A stretch of 64,000 bases of DNA, from assembly GCF_016808095.1 (NCBI RefSeq), contig NC_068974.1:26024825-26088824 (forward strand), written 5' to 3'. Shown here piece by piece: positions 33,082 through 44,162 of this stretch. The stretch is from Vigna angularis. Taxonomy: Eukaryota; Streptophyta; Magnoliopsida; Fabales; Fabaceae. The position numbers and the translations under genes are program-made. Numbering within the stretch: the stretch's first letter is position 1; every line of letters begins with the position of its first letter. The notes under the pieces are model-generated. The model saw nothing but the letters and a program-made list of their open reading frames with translations. It was not told where the DNA came from and did no database searches.

Positions 33082-34380
33082 TGATCAACAAAACATACAC
33101 CCTAAGTCACAAAATAAACTTTTAAAATAACAAATATACCTTATATACACCTTCGAGACTAAAGTTCAAGTAATTGAGGAGTTACGTTATGACTTTTGCA
33201 CATCAGGGTAGATTCAGGTCTAAATAAAGCTTTCCCACTTAAAAAATTGAGTTTCATGTCCAAACAACTTTAATTTCAATAAGGATGGTCTATGATCAAC
33301 AAAACATACACCTTAAGTAACAAAATGAACTTGAAAAATAACAAATATACCTTGAATACACCTTGGCTCGGGACCAAAGTTCAAATAACTGGGGAGTTAC
33401 ATTAGGACTTTTGCATACCAGGGTAGACTCAGTTATAAATAAAATTTTCTCACTTAAAAAATTGAGTTTCATGTCTAGACAACTTTAATTTCAACAAGGA
33501 TGGTCTATGATTAACAAAACATACATCCTAAGTAACAAAGATGAACTTAAAAAATAACAAATATACCTTGAATACACCTTCGGAACCAAAGTTCATATAA
33601 ATAGGGAGTTACTTATGACTTTTGAAAACCAGGGTAGACTCAGTTCTAAATAAAGCTTTCCCACTTAAAAAATTGAGTTTCATGTCCAGACAACTTTAAT
33701 TTCAACAAGGATGGTCTATGAATAACAAAATATTACAAAGAGTTTAAAATGGATTAAACTCTCTGGTAATCGATTACCACCTGGCTATAATCGATTACCA
33801 GTAAGTAGCATGTATTTACAACTGAGTGTACCCTCATGTGCAAAAGTCATAACACAAGTCCCTATTTACTTGAACTTTGGTCCCATGATGTATTGAATCT
33901 ATATTTCTTGTTTTTGAAGTTCACTTTGTGACTTTGGGTGTATGTTTTCTTGATCATGGACCATCCTTGTTGAAATTAAAGTTGTCTGGACATAAAACTC
34001 AATTTTTTAAGTGAAAAAACTTTATTTAGAACTGAGTCTACCTCGGCATACAAAAGTCATAACGTAACATCCAGTTATTTGAACTTTGGTCCTGAAGGTG
34101 TATACAAGTATATTTGTTATTTTTTAAGTTCATTTTGTGACTTATGATGTATGTTTTGTTGATCATAGATCATCCTTGTTGAAATTAAAGTTGTATGGAC
34201 ATGAAGCTCAATTTTTTAAGTAGGAAAGCTTTATTTATAACTGACTCTACCCTGCTGTGCAAAAGTCATAACGTAAGTCCCTAGTTATTCGAACTTTTGT
34301 TCCGAAGATGTATACAAGGTATACTTGTTATTTTTTAAGTTCATTTTGTGACTTAGAGTGTATGTTTTGTTTGTCATATA
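33082..34380. repeat. Inner repeat array of the foldback (211-215-bp units, both orientations)
   Basis: On the left, units begin with TATGATCAACAAAACATACA-like sequence at about 33080, 33291, 33506 and a partial one at 33717. On the right, the reverse-complement units follow at about 33836-34380. Each unit contains a CTTAAAAAATTGAGTTTCAT segment. Confidence 0.8.
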
Positions 34381-35430
34381 CCATCCTTGTTAACATTAAA
34401 GAGTTATGGACATGAAACTCAATTTTTTAAGTTTGCACTATGAATTTAATAATTTTTTTATTTAAAATAAAAAATGTATATTTTAATAAATTGAAAATAT
34501 TGTTTAACTATTAAGTAAAATAATGGTATAAAGACATTTTTTTTGTTGAATTAAATTTCTATTATGATTTACATAAAAAAAACTCTTTTATTTGAGTACA
34601 TAGAAACTAAATTGTATTTGTTTTTATTTTATTTTATAAATTGTCAACGTAAATAATACTATTTATTTTGCACTCGCAGCCTCAATACCTCAACTAATGA
34701 GACTAACACAACAACCATCATTCCAAAAGGATGACCGACATCGAATGTAGGAGCACCCTACTGAAGAGGGTATGGAATCTTTATCCTACCACAACAAATT
34801 GAAGAGTCAATTAAACTTGTTATTTGCTGCATTCATGAACATGGTTATTTTCTAACAGTAAAAGTATGTGTTGTCCAATGAAAACAAAATCAAACATTAA
34901 AAAACATTATTCAAAAAAACATCATTCCTTGTTGTCCAATGGAATTCACGATTATCAAAGCAGACATTATACAACAGATATGTCAAAACAATCGAACAAT
35001 AATCATAAACCCCCAAAAATTATTTTGCGTGTAAACAAATTGTAAATTTGTACTAAAAATAGAACAACTCAAAATGATAAAAAAAAATCAAATATTTAAA
35101 GTAAGCCAAAATCACCAAACAACAACAAGAAAGGAAAACCAAAACGAAGCACGTATACTTACAAATGATGCTTTTTCGTCTTCAATGGTGGTATTCGCCT
35201 ATGACAGTGCTTCCAACGACGCTTGCAGCAAAATGAATGGTGGAAAGGTTCAAAACTCACGTCAATGGTGATTTCGGCATTGAACGATGGTTTGAAACAG
35301 CGAAAGGAACAATGCTTTGAAATGGCGGAACGTTCGACCCAAACGGCGACGGAGACAACTCCGGTGAACGACGACGATTGTGGGTGGGAGGACGTTCTGT
35401 CTCGTGGGTTCTCTCGTGTCTTCTCTCTAG

Positions 35431-36243
35431 GATGGTATAAGCTTTTGGTCGATTTTGGTGCATACCTACTTTCTTGATGGTATAAGCTTTTGTTTTGACT
35501 GAGAGATAAAGAGCTACTGCTCTCACTTACCCTTTGAACCATGGACAATATAAAACTTATAAATCAAAAATCTTAAACCAAAGAGAGATCAAAGAAAACC
35601 CATCTAGGAAGCTTAGAAAAATGTTATTTTTGGAAAATTAACAGCATCTAGCATAGTAGTTCAAAAATTATGATTTAGTAGTAAAAAGAAAGTTTTTTGA
35701 GTCCAGATTCCAATAAAACAAGAATCATCTCATTTGGAGTTCTGTAGTGAAAGTTATAAACAAAACAACTTGTAAAGGTTAGAGTTGACAACACATTGTC
35801 TTATACGTATATATTTCCATCTTGTTCACATATCTAAGTGTCACGCCTTATCTTAGACTGATTCTAAAATATATGATCTTGTATTTTAAATAGATCGTGA
35901 AAAAGGAATAAAGACATAGTTGAGTTGATATTTAGACATGACCAATTAATTGAAGTTAGTATAGTTGTTATGGTTGTTGATATTTATGAAGGTTGATTAT
36001 TAGCTATGTTTGTTGTTGTATTTGATATACTATTTGTGTATATGTTGTAAACATTAGCTCACCCCTACTTGTTTGTGTTTGTGTGCCTATGAAATGATCG
36101 TATAATGTATGTCATATAAGAGCTCAGATAAGAAATGCAATTGTTTTCTCGAGTTGCTATTTGACAAGAGAGGAGATCTACGATGAAACTTTATAATGAT
36201 GTTTTTCAAATTTATAGGATAATGTGTAAAGTGTAACTTTACA
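35431..36243. other. Spacer without recognised gene
   Basis: Contains a short direct repeat GATGGTATAAGCTTTTG at about 35431 and 35476. AT-rich otherwise. No coding features. Confidence 0.4.
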
Positions 36244-37430
36244 ATGTGTGTGCTACGCATTTTAAATGTAACGCCTACTCAATTACACCCAAATAGTCTA
36301 GGTTTCCTGCAAGCATTTCGGCTTGTTTGGAAATCCTTAGATCTGAATCCCATGCCCCAATGCCTTTTGCATTTCTATAATACATGTCCTCAACATCAAG
36401 TTACCTGGCTTTCTCTAGTTAGTCTGGTGAGAACATATTTACTAGGCTCTTATTCACAATCCTTTAAAAAGTTTAAGAATGGTTTCTTTAGGGTTGTGGT
36501 GATCGACAAGGGGCGTTCCCATTATTATGACGAGAATAACAATCCTAAGTTTCTCTTTTATTGGACATACAATCTAACTAGGTATCATAATTGGTCAAGG
36601 GAAGATATGACCGATGAGGACAAGATAATTTTGAGTTTCCTGGACGAACATCCATGTCGACTGTTGACTAGGAAAATTGTTAAGATGCATCTATCTTCCC
36701 GACCCTTGAATGATATGACTGGTGATTATATCATTCCAAGTTGGTTATGGATTAAATTCCAACTAATATGAATATATGTTGGTTCTTGTAGGAGTGATGG
36801 TGCAACATGCATAAAAGGTAGGAAAGGAGGATGTGTTCCACAACCTAAGGAACAAGATACTTTTGATTGATAAGTAGGGTGAGGGGTCCTCGGTTCCTAC
36901 TTTGAAGGGACAAATTATAGATATCCAGCCTCCTCATGTAGCCATTCCTAAGAGTATCCAACCTTCAAAAATCTAAGGGAGGAGGAAAGAGAGGAAGAGG
37001 CTGTGGTCTAAGCTCAATCTGTTGGAGGGGAGTTCCGACTAGTAGGGCTACTCGATACTCACATAAGATTAAAATAATATGTCCTAAAACAATGTGTCCA
37101 CTTCAACACTAGTGAAGAAGAACGCAAGTTAGTGGACGAAAGCAATCCTGAAATGATAATGAGGACTTATCTCGAACTTCACAATCGTTCTCTCCTATAC
37201 GACTACAAGATCACGAAGCTCTTAGAAAGAGATCAAGATTTTGGGAAAGGTAAAGATGGTCAATGAACTAGCGAGCTTAAAACAACAATACACTATCGAC
37301 AAGGAATCCTTGGAGAAGGAGAGAGAGGCAGAGAAAAATGAGAAAGATGAATTGAAGAAAAAGCTTAAGAGTTGGAAGAATTAATGCTTGGATTTAGAGA
37401 AGAATGTGTTGAGATTGTTGATAGGGGGAG
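36244..37430 (+). pseudogene. 'Putative gypsy type transposon' domain protein remnant (Transposase_28-like)
   Basis: The 175-codon frame 36244-36771 reads 'LRILNVTPTQLHPNSLGFLQAF', a 'SLVRTYLLGSYSQSFKKFKNG' region and 'FLFYWTYNLTRYHNW'. These are the order and spacing of the Transposase_28 family found in plant genomes. After a stop, the plus strand continues to about 37430 with broken frames, including Lys/Glu-rich coiled-coil-like parts (about 37260-37380, 'ESLEKEREAEKNEKDELKKK'), as in full-length members. The function of the family is unknown; it is transposon-associated. Start missing or non-consensus, several stops downstream. Confidence 0.6.
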
Positions 37431-37465
37431 CACTGGTTTAGCTGAACCTACAATCTCAGAGTTTC

Positions 37466-38802
37466 TGGTTTTTGATGATGACAACACATAATTAATAACA
37501 CATGTGTTTATGTGTTACATGTTCATTACTTTTATGATTATGAATATATGAGAACATGTTTGTGTTGTGTTGATCATTGCAATTCACTATGTTATATGTA
37601 AGATTTAATCTATGATTACATGAAAATTGTTTTGGAAAAGAAAAACCATATGCACTTTAGTTGAACTTAAATTGTGTAGCAAAAGAACAGTTTTAAGTCG
37701 ACTTCATTATGAAGTAAGTCGATTAAAACTCGTGGCTTTGCACAAACCTTTTCAAAGTGTGCTGTGAGAATTTTTGAAGAGAAAGTTTTTCAAAACTATG
37801 TTTTTAACTATTATAAAGTCGACTATGTGCGCAAGCCATTCAACTAAGTCTGTTACAGTTTTGAAATTCTGTTAATGCTTGTATTAAATGTTACATCGAC
37901 TATATTTTTAAATATGTTGACCAAACATTTATTGTGATTCGACTGCATTAATTGTACATTCAATTAACTGCATTGATTGCTGCTAACTGCTTTAATTGAA
38001 TTGTGATATTCGACTCTATTAGTAGCAAAGTCGACTTAGGAGCGTCAGTTTTATGGAAAACTATATATAGACGCGAATTTGATTTCTGCAGAGACTTTTG
38101 TGATTCTAACGATTTGATTGATTTCTTTCAGATTATTGATCTCTTGTAGAAAGTGTGAAAGCTCCAAGAATTCATCAAGAAGACCGTGGTGTTCATCTTT
38201 GGTGATTGCTTGACGAGAAAGAATCTTTGTGCCCTTACTGTCTGATCAACCTACACTTGAGGTGTCTATTTCGTGATCAGTTTCTATCAATCTTGTGAAG
38301 ATTGGAGTTGCCCTGTTGTGACTACAGGAAGAGGACGTGCTACGTTCTGGACTTTGAGGGGTTTCTCAAAGGGTTGAAGACGGCAGGAGAGGGGACATCT
38401 TGCTGTTGGTCTTTGTGTGTTGTATGCCTATATTTTGATTAAAGGGTTAAAAATGAGTTTTATATTTTTGACGTGGAGGTCTTTATAAAAGCCTTGTTGT
38501 AAAAACCTTGATCATTATAGTGCATTTGCTTCCTGTGGTGGAAGGACACTAGATGTAGGCTTAGCCGAACCAGTATAAAAACCCGTTGTTTAATCTTTCT
38601 ATCCTTACTCTGTTACATTCAGTCGACTTTATTTTCACGCATTCGACTATATTCCGCTGCACTACAAAGTCTTTTTCCTTGTGTTTCAAGAAAGCTTTTA
38701 AAGACATCTACTTTGTGAAAAAGATTTAAAGAAAACATTGTTTTTGTGTTTCACCAATTCACCCCCTCTTGGTGTTGAAAATTAAGACATTCTATTTTAA
38801 CA
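37466..38802 (+). repeat. copia-type LTR, probably a 3' LTR remnant
   Basis: Begins TGGTTTTTGATGATGACAAC and ends TATTTTAACA, 1337 bp. It has the common legume copia LTR layout, including the 'CACCAATTCACCCCC' segment near the end. A purine tract GATAGGGGGAGCA lies 40 bp upstream (about 37421-37433), as expected before a 3' LTR. No matching target duplication (GTTTC versus GAATG), so it is not a clean solo LTR. Several GTCGACT / AGTCGA repeats lie inside. Confidence 0.6.
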
Positions 38803-40651
38803 GAATGAAAAGAACAAAGTGAAAAAACTGAGTGTTGCACTAAGGTCAAGTCCTTACAAATAAAATACAATGTAAAAAATTATACTATTAAAATAAATAC
38901 ATCAAAGTAAAATGTAAGATTATATAAAAATTTAAAAAATTGTAAATTTTTTAGAAAAATCCATTAATTAAATTCTTAGAAAACAAAATAAAAAAATATG
39001 TTTATATACAAATTTGTAAAAGAAAAAAGGAAAAAGAAATACAAAAAGTAAAAAAATGGTAGGTTTTAAGATAGGAGAAAAGAAGAAGCGTATAATAATG
39101 GTATGACTTCTAAATAATAAACAACAAAATTGTTTAGAACACCAAAAATATAAATAGCATAATAACACATGATTACATTTTCTTATGAGATCAATTCTTT
39201 CATTGTTGTATATACGACTTAATGCTACTCGTTCATAAGCCAACCTATTTCTATTGGTCATAAATACTCTAATGATGTATTGTTGTTTAACTTAGTACAT
39301 TCTGAATCAGACAACTGACTCATGAGAGAAATTGACCATGACCCACAAAACCAATGTAGGTAAGGGTTCACAAATCCATAATTAACTATTGTATAAATTG
39401 TACACCTATTAAAGTAAATGATTGGTCTTCATTTGATACAACATCAATTGCTATATGAGGCATCCTACTAACTTGAGCGTCAGAATGTGTTTTACAGACA
39501 CATCATCCATCCATAAAGGGTGAACACCGAGAAGAGAAAAAAAAACTCACTTGATGCATAGAGAATTAAAGAAGTCCATGAAAATCATCTTTACATAGTA
39601 CGTTAGGCTCCGTAAGTACAAATGTAAAAATTAATTAAACAAGGTTCCAAAATATATATAAAAGATTGAAATGTAAGTGACTTTCTTGCATTTACTCTTT
39701 CTCTAGATGTAATATTTTCTATGGGTATTTTACTAGGTTGGGTTATTTGACCATTCAACTCACCAAATTTAATTAAACAAAAATGGGTTGTGTTTTATTT
39801 ATGGTTAGGTAAAACTTAACCCTGTTCAAACTAATCCACTATTGTATAAGTTGGATAATGTATTTGGTATGAGGTCCTGAGTTATTCTCTCTTTTCTTTT
39901 TCCTTTTGTTCGCAACATGAATAAAAAGTTAATATTTTTTCTTCTAAATGTTTATTAGAGTTGTAGGGTTTGACATTAAATACTGTCACTCTTAGGACTA
40001 GTCCTTATGGGACGAAAAATATCTAAATTTAGGATTACTTCTTTTACATATACAATTTATTTTGTCTTTAAAATGTTCACGTTTCATTTATAAACTTAAT
40101 CTTATTATTTTTGTTTTTTTTGTAACGTTTGACAATTTGGGTTTAGTGTTTAGATTTAGATTATACTTATTTTATGTTGATGTTTATGTTTTGATTATAA
40201 TTTGTTATAGTTTGGACAAACTGTATTTTGTACAAACTGTGTTATAGATAAATTGTATTATGTTTTTTTTATATTTTAAATTAATTTTTAGACAAATTTA
40301 TTATGATTTGACTTATTAATTTATTTGAAGTTTTGTTGGTAAAAAGAACTTATATTGACCTCCAAAATGGGGGTATTTGTGCACTTTTTTAACGTATGTG
40401 TTGGTGGGATTTGACATGTAATTCATATTAGACGTTAGAGGTCCCGTAGTCAACATCCAAAGTTAAGAATAATGACTTTCTGCAAACTATTTGACGTCTG
40501 AAGGGATCAATATCCAATACATATTTGACGTCGGGTTCCTGTAGCCATACTTTATAATAATGTTTTATTTACAAAATTACTATTGATGATTTTTTACATT
40601 AATTTTTCGTTTGTTATATGTTAAACGTTATTATTGCATTACTTAAAAAAT
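38803..40651. other. AT-rich spacer without recognised gene
   Basis: A short ACTTGAGCGTCAGAATGTG piece at about 39471 resembles the U5 motif of the gypsy LTRs and may be a relic. The 97-codon minus frame at 39261-38968 is low-complexity. Nothing else recognised. Confidence 0.4.
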
Positions 40652-40656
40652 ATTAT

Positions 40657-40861
40657 TGTACTATATTTGGGTAGCCGACCGTTCGAGGGGAGTGTCATCC
40701 GCACCAACCGGTAATCCAGTGATCGCAAGTCAGGATCATCCCTGGTCGGGAGGACAACTTGAACACTGGACGAACGGATTGACATAGTGAAAGTCATATC
40801 TGCAGGCAGAAGAGGCTAGGATTGAAGACGGACAACCTCGGACCCCAATTAAACCGAAACA
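40657..40861 (+). repeat. Left terminal LTR (205 bp)
   Basis: TGTACTATATTTGGG to AAACCGAAACA. Reverse-complement partner at 42733-42937 with the same length. Confidence 0.75.
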
Positions 40862-40863
40862 AA

Positions 40864-40886
40864 TGGTGCCCACCGTGGGACCGAGG
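40864..40886 (+). other. Primer-binding-site-like sequence, left half
   Basis: TGGTGCCCACCGTGGGACC two bases after the LTR end. The right half has the related GGCGCCCACCGTGGGACC on the minus strand (about 42709-42729). Confidence 0.6.
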
Positions 40887-40916
40887 CGTGCAGAAGAAAC
40901 CCAGCTTGAGACCACA

Positions 40917-41123
40917 ATGGCAGAGCAGCTCCAGTTACAGGTGCTTCAGGAGATGCAAAGGCAGATGCAAGAACTAAGGGCAGAGGTGGCGGCTTTAAGG
41001 GCTGAGCGTGATGGTGGCCAGAGGGAAGACAATCGGCAACCTGACAGGGCCGATCGGCGGCGTGACGATTCGCGCAGTAGGAGCAGGAGTAGGGAACGAC
41101 CTCTTAGTTGTCATATCAGTTAA
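40917..41123 (+). pseudogene. Gypsy gag N-terminal fragment
   Basis: Starts MAEQLQLQVLQEMQRQMQEL, a coiled-coil heptad pattern with an 'AEVAALRAE' continuation. This nearly equals the gag start of the large gypsy element at 63422 (minus). After 69 codons it ends in an Arg/Ser-rich tail and a stop; the remaining gag and all of pol are missing. An upstream in-frame ATG at 40863 lies in the primer site and is not the likely start. Confidence 0.65.
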
Positions 41124-41197
41124 GTACAATTTGTAATATGATATTCAAGAAATAATACCAGATGTTTTAGATATTTGTTAGCTTATTGTTTGCAGCC

Positions 41198-41470
41198 AAA
41201 AACTCACCTCTACCCAGAGCGGAACTACGACTCGCTCGGTTATTTCACAGACGAATCATCTCAACCAAGAGCGAAGAAAATGTACCGCTCGGTGATTCCA
41301 CAGACGAATCATCTCAACCAAGAGCGAAGTAAATGCACCGCTCGGTGATTCCACAGACGAATCACCTCTACCCAGAGCGGAACTACGACCTGCTCGGTGA
41401 TTCCACGGACGAATCACCTCTACCTAGAGCAGAACGACGACTTACTCGGTGACACTACAAACGAATCTAC
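41198..41470. repeat. 53-bp tandem repeat, about 5 copies
   Basis: The ACGAATCATC/ACGAATCACC segment recurs at 41251, 41304, 41357, 41409 and 41461. Units contain CTCGGTGATTCCACAGACGA. This lies in the 3' non-coding part of the left half; comparable TCGGTGATTC arrays occur in the gypsy element at 48830-49198. Confidence 0.85.
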
Positions 41471-41593
41471 TTCGACCACAAAGCTCCTTGGTAGAAGAAG
41501 GCAATCACCCGTAATCGCATTCGGTCCAACTATTCCTACCACCACTTAACTGCCTGACTTATAAAACCCCTTCGCACTTGCAAACAGCTACTC

Positions 41594-41611
41594 GGGGCTT
41601 GGGGGGCTTTA
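41594..41611 (+). other. Polypurine tract on the left side of the central LTR
   Basis: GGGGCTTGGGGGGCTTTA runs directly into TGTTTCGG, which is the U5 end of the central LTR in reverse. Confidence 0.65.
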
Positions 41612-42068
41612 TGTTTCGGTTGAATTGGTCCGAGGGTCGGTCGTTCTTCCTTGCTCTGCTCTCTTTTGATCTTCAATCCTTTCCGAGAATGCAATCCACT
41701 TTGATGAGTTGTTGACCTGCAGAAGACACTCCAACACTCAAGTCAGATATGTTTCAGAAAGAGGTCTATATTTTATTAGGGTAGAAAATGATGTTTTTAC
41801 CTGGGCCTTAACCCTATATTTATAGGGCTTATGGAAATCAAGCTCATTAATTCATATTTGATATGTCAATAAATCCAATAATACTTGCTAATATACCTGC
41901 TAATTGTCCATTAATACCATATTCTTGTGCAATATGACTTGTCAATCACTCATAAATAGTGTATATTCGTATTTAGTATGGCCATTAAACGTATTAATTG
42001 GCCATTAATGATATTTACCTTTCCTGATTAGTTTGTCTGATAGCCAGTCGGTTGCCAGGTATAGTACA
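41612..42068 (-). repeat. Central LTR (457 bp, minus orientation)
   Basis: On the minus strand it starts TGTACTATACCTGGC and ends CAACCGAAACA. It has a U5 motif ACTTGAGTGTTGGAGTGTC and a TATAAATA box (about 41816-41823). It differs in U3 from the two terminal LTRs, so it belongs to a longer-LTR relative. Confidence 0.7.
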
Positions 42069-42085
42069 TTAAGCCCCCCAAGCCC
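42069..42085 (-). other. Polypurine tract on the right side of the central LTR
   Basis: On the minus strand it reads GGGGCTTGGGGGGCTTAA directly before TGTACTATACC. This is the regular order for a 3' LTR. Confidence 0.7.
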
Positions 42086-42199
42086 CGAGCAGCTGTTTGC
42101 AGGTGTGAAGGGGTTTAAATACGCCGGACGAATTTAAAGTGCCAGGAAAGAGTGATTACCCTTTTGAATCACCGGGCGGTGTGTTGTGGTTTGAGACCG

Positions 42200-42660
42200 A
42201 ATGGCCGAATACTTGTGATCGCTCGGTTTAGGACCAAGAGCTCTCGGAGAGCGTTCCCTGGGTTTTGTGGACGAGGGTGAGAGTTCACGAACACTCTTCA
42301 CCGCTCGGTTTAGGACCAAGAGCTCTCGGAAAGCGTTCCCTGGGTTTTGTGCCATTGCCCTGCAACCTGTGATTGGATGGAAATTGTCTGGCTTTTTTCA
42401 TACCAAAAGTGTAGACACGTAAGTCTTGTCAAGGTTGAACGTAGGACTGAACCTTCCTGTGCAGGATATTTTTACTCACAAAAATATGAGTTAAACAAAT
42501 ATATTATAATTTATAAATTATAATAAAAAGTGGAACCTGTCAAGGTTGAACGTAGGACTGAACCTTCCTGAAAGTTCTCAAAACAAAAGACATGGTTAGA
42601 AATTATTACGGAATATTTTACCCTTGTTGCAAAACCTGGTATTGATTTGAAGTAGCGATG
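42200..42660. repeat. Duplicated segments in the right half of the inverted-LTR element
   Basis: CGCTCGGTTTAGGACCAAGA recurs at about 42221 and 42303 (82-bp spacing). GTCAAGGTTGAACGTAGGAC recurs at about 42428 and 42539. These make up the non-coding interior; no protein domain is recognised. Confidence 0.7.
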
Positions 42661-42732
42661 TCGAGACCGAGCGCACGTCTGGTTCCTCGTGGAGTCATGG
42701 GGATGCCGCTCGGTCCCACGGTGGGCGCCTTT

Positions 42733-42937
42733 TGTTTCGGTTTAATTGGGGTCCGAGGTTGTCCGTCTTCAATCCTAGCCTCTTCTGCCTGCAGATATGA
42801 CCTTCACTATGCCAATCCATTCGTCCAGTGTTCAAGTTGTCCTCCCGACCAGGGGTAGTCTTGGCTTGCGATCACTGAATTACCGGTTGGAGCGGATGAC
42901 ACTCCCCTCGAACGGTCGACTACCCGAGTATAGTACA
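42733..42937 (-). repeat. Right terminal LTR (205 bp, minus orientation)
   Basis: Reverse complement starts TGTACTATACTCGGG and ends AAACCGAAACA. Same length as the left one. Confidence 0.75.
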
Positions 42938-42942
42938 ATTAC

Positions 42943-43883
42943 TTTTAATATTATTTTTCTCAAAATCTTAATCCAATAGATTGAATTAGATTAAATATAA
43001 AAAATATAGGAATCTAATCTAATTCAATCCAACCAAATATTTTTTTAAGTAGATCACGAACACTAATATTTTCTTCAAAAACTTATTTAGATATTGAAAA
43101 AAAAATGAACAGTATCATATGAACAATGTCTTTCAATCGTACGATGTATTTGGTTGGGTAAAGAAGAAATAATTTAGTTTAATGAAAGAGTCAAGATGGG
43201 GAACTTAAGGCATTTCTCAAAATGAATGGCAGACACATATCATAGTGGCAATGGGCCACTAAGATATTCTGGATTTCATTGAACAAACAAATTTAAGTGA
43301 ATGACTACCTAGTTTGTTTTTATCTGATTTTTGCTTTTTTAATAATGTAAAAGCTTTAATATATGTTTTACATTTTAATAAACTTATTGATAACACTGAT
43401 GAAGGAACAAATTAAAATAAATCACCATTTTCATAAAAAGTTAAAATTAATTTAAAGGAATGCTAGTAGCATAATATCTTGCATATTCTTTTGCATACGG
43501 ACAGACATTTGTATTGGTTAAAGTTTATTCGAAATCACAAAGTTATAAGGGTCCATTCTCATTGAACCAGTCACTCTCATGATTTTGTAAATACTAATTT
43601 AATCATTGCATATTTTCTTTTAAAAAAAAAATTTAAATCTAATTCGATCTTATAACATTTACAAAATGACTTTTACTTCCACTTATAATTTATATAAATA
43701 CTTTTTTATATTACTAACAGATATTAGATTTCCAATGCACTCTTTACTCTAAAATTTATATATTTTAAATATGAGATTAAACATTAATTATGGTTCAATA
43801 AATTTAATAAATAATAAATTTTGTTATAAAAAAACTTTAAATGATTTTAATATTATATAAAAATTAAACTTTAAATCTAATTC

Positions 43884-43929
<46 letters not shown>

Positions 43930-44162
43930 TTTCTAAAACATGTTACAAATATGGGAAATGAAGAATAATATTATATAGTGTTTTTCAACGTCAATAAGAT
44001 TACGGCCATATGAAAATGTCGGTAGAATCTTCAATATTTCAAGGTAATGGTATTAAATTCTTATTTTAGTAAATTATGGATGAAGTTTATAAATTTATGG
44101 ACGAAGTTTATAATCTTCCACCCAGAGTTTGATGTTGCTAAGTTGTTAGTTGAGATACCAAA
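42943..44162. other. AT-rich upstream region of the O-methyltransferase gene
   Basis: No gene. A TA microsatellite lies at about 43887-43918. The promoter is expected in the last few hundred bases; a TTTATAATC stretch at about 44108 is a weak TATA candidate. Confidence 0.45.

Larger units (their letters stand above)
30876..35430. repeat. Very long inverted repeat (foldback element), about 1.6-1.7 kb arms
   Basis: Left arm 30876 to about 33716, interrupted by an insertion at 31228-32354. Right arm about 33836-35430 is its reverse complement. Matching pairs include 30960-31220 with 35090-35350, 32400-32810 with 34690-35060, and 32820-33080 with 34390-34670. The inner parts of both arms consist of about three units of a 211-215-bp repeat, direct within an arm and inverted between arms. 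The loop at 33720-33835 contains two ATCGATTACCA-type palindromes. Arms are diverged by perhaps 10-15% by eye. Transcripts across it would fold into a long hairpin. No target duplication or transposase was found. Confidence 0.8.
40657..42937. mobile_element. Gypsy-derived element with inverted terminal LTRs and a central LTR
   Basis: The two ends are 205-bp LTRs of one subfamily in opposite orientation: 40657-40861 (+) and 42733-42937 (-), about 92% alike by eye. Each is followed inward by a primer-binding site ending GCCCACCGTGGGACCGAG. The centre is a 457-bp related LTR on the minus strand (41612-42068). A polypurine tract (CTTGGGGGGCTT) abuts it on both sides, each pointing inward. The whole is bracketed by ATTAT (40652-40656) and ATTAC (42938-42942), a possible target duplication with one mismatch. 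A short gag start is kept only on the left half. It can be read as two tail-to-tail elements sharing one 3' LTR, or as a palindromic cDNA that integrated by its two U3 ends. Confidence 0.7.

Noticed and set aside
37466..38802. Possible clean solo LTR
   Set aside because: The flanking five bases differ (GTTTC and GAATG) and a purine tract precedes it, so it is recorded as a 3' LTR remnant instead.
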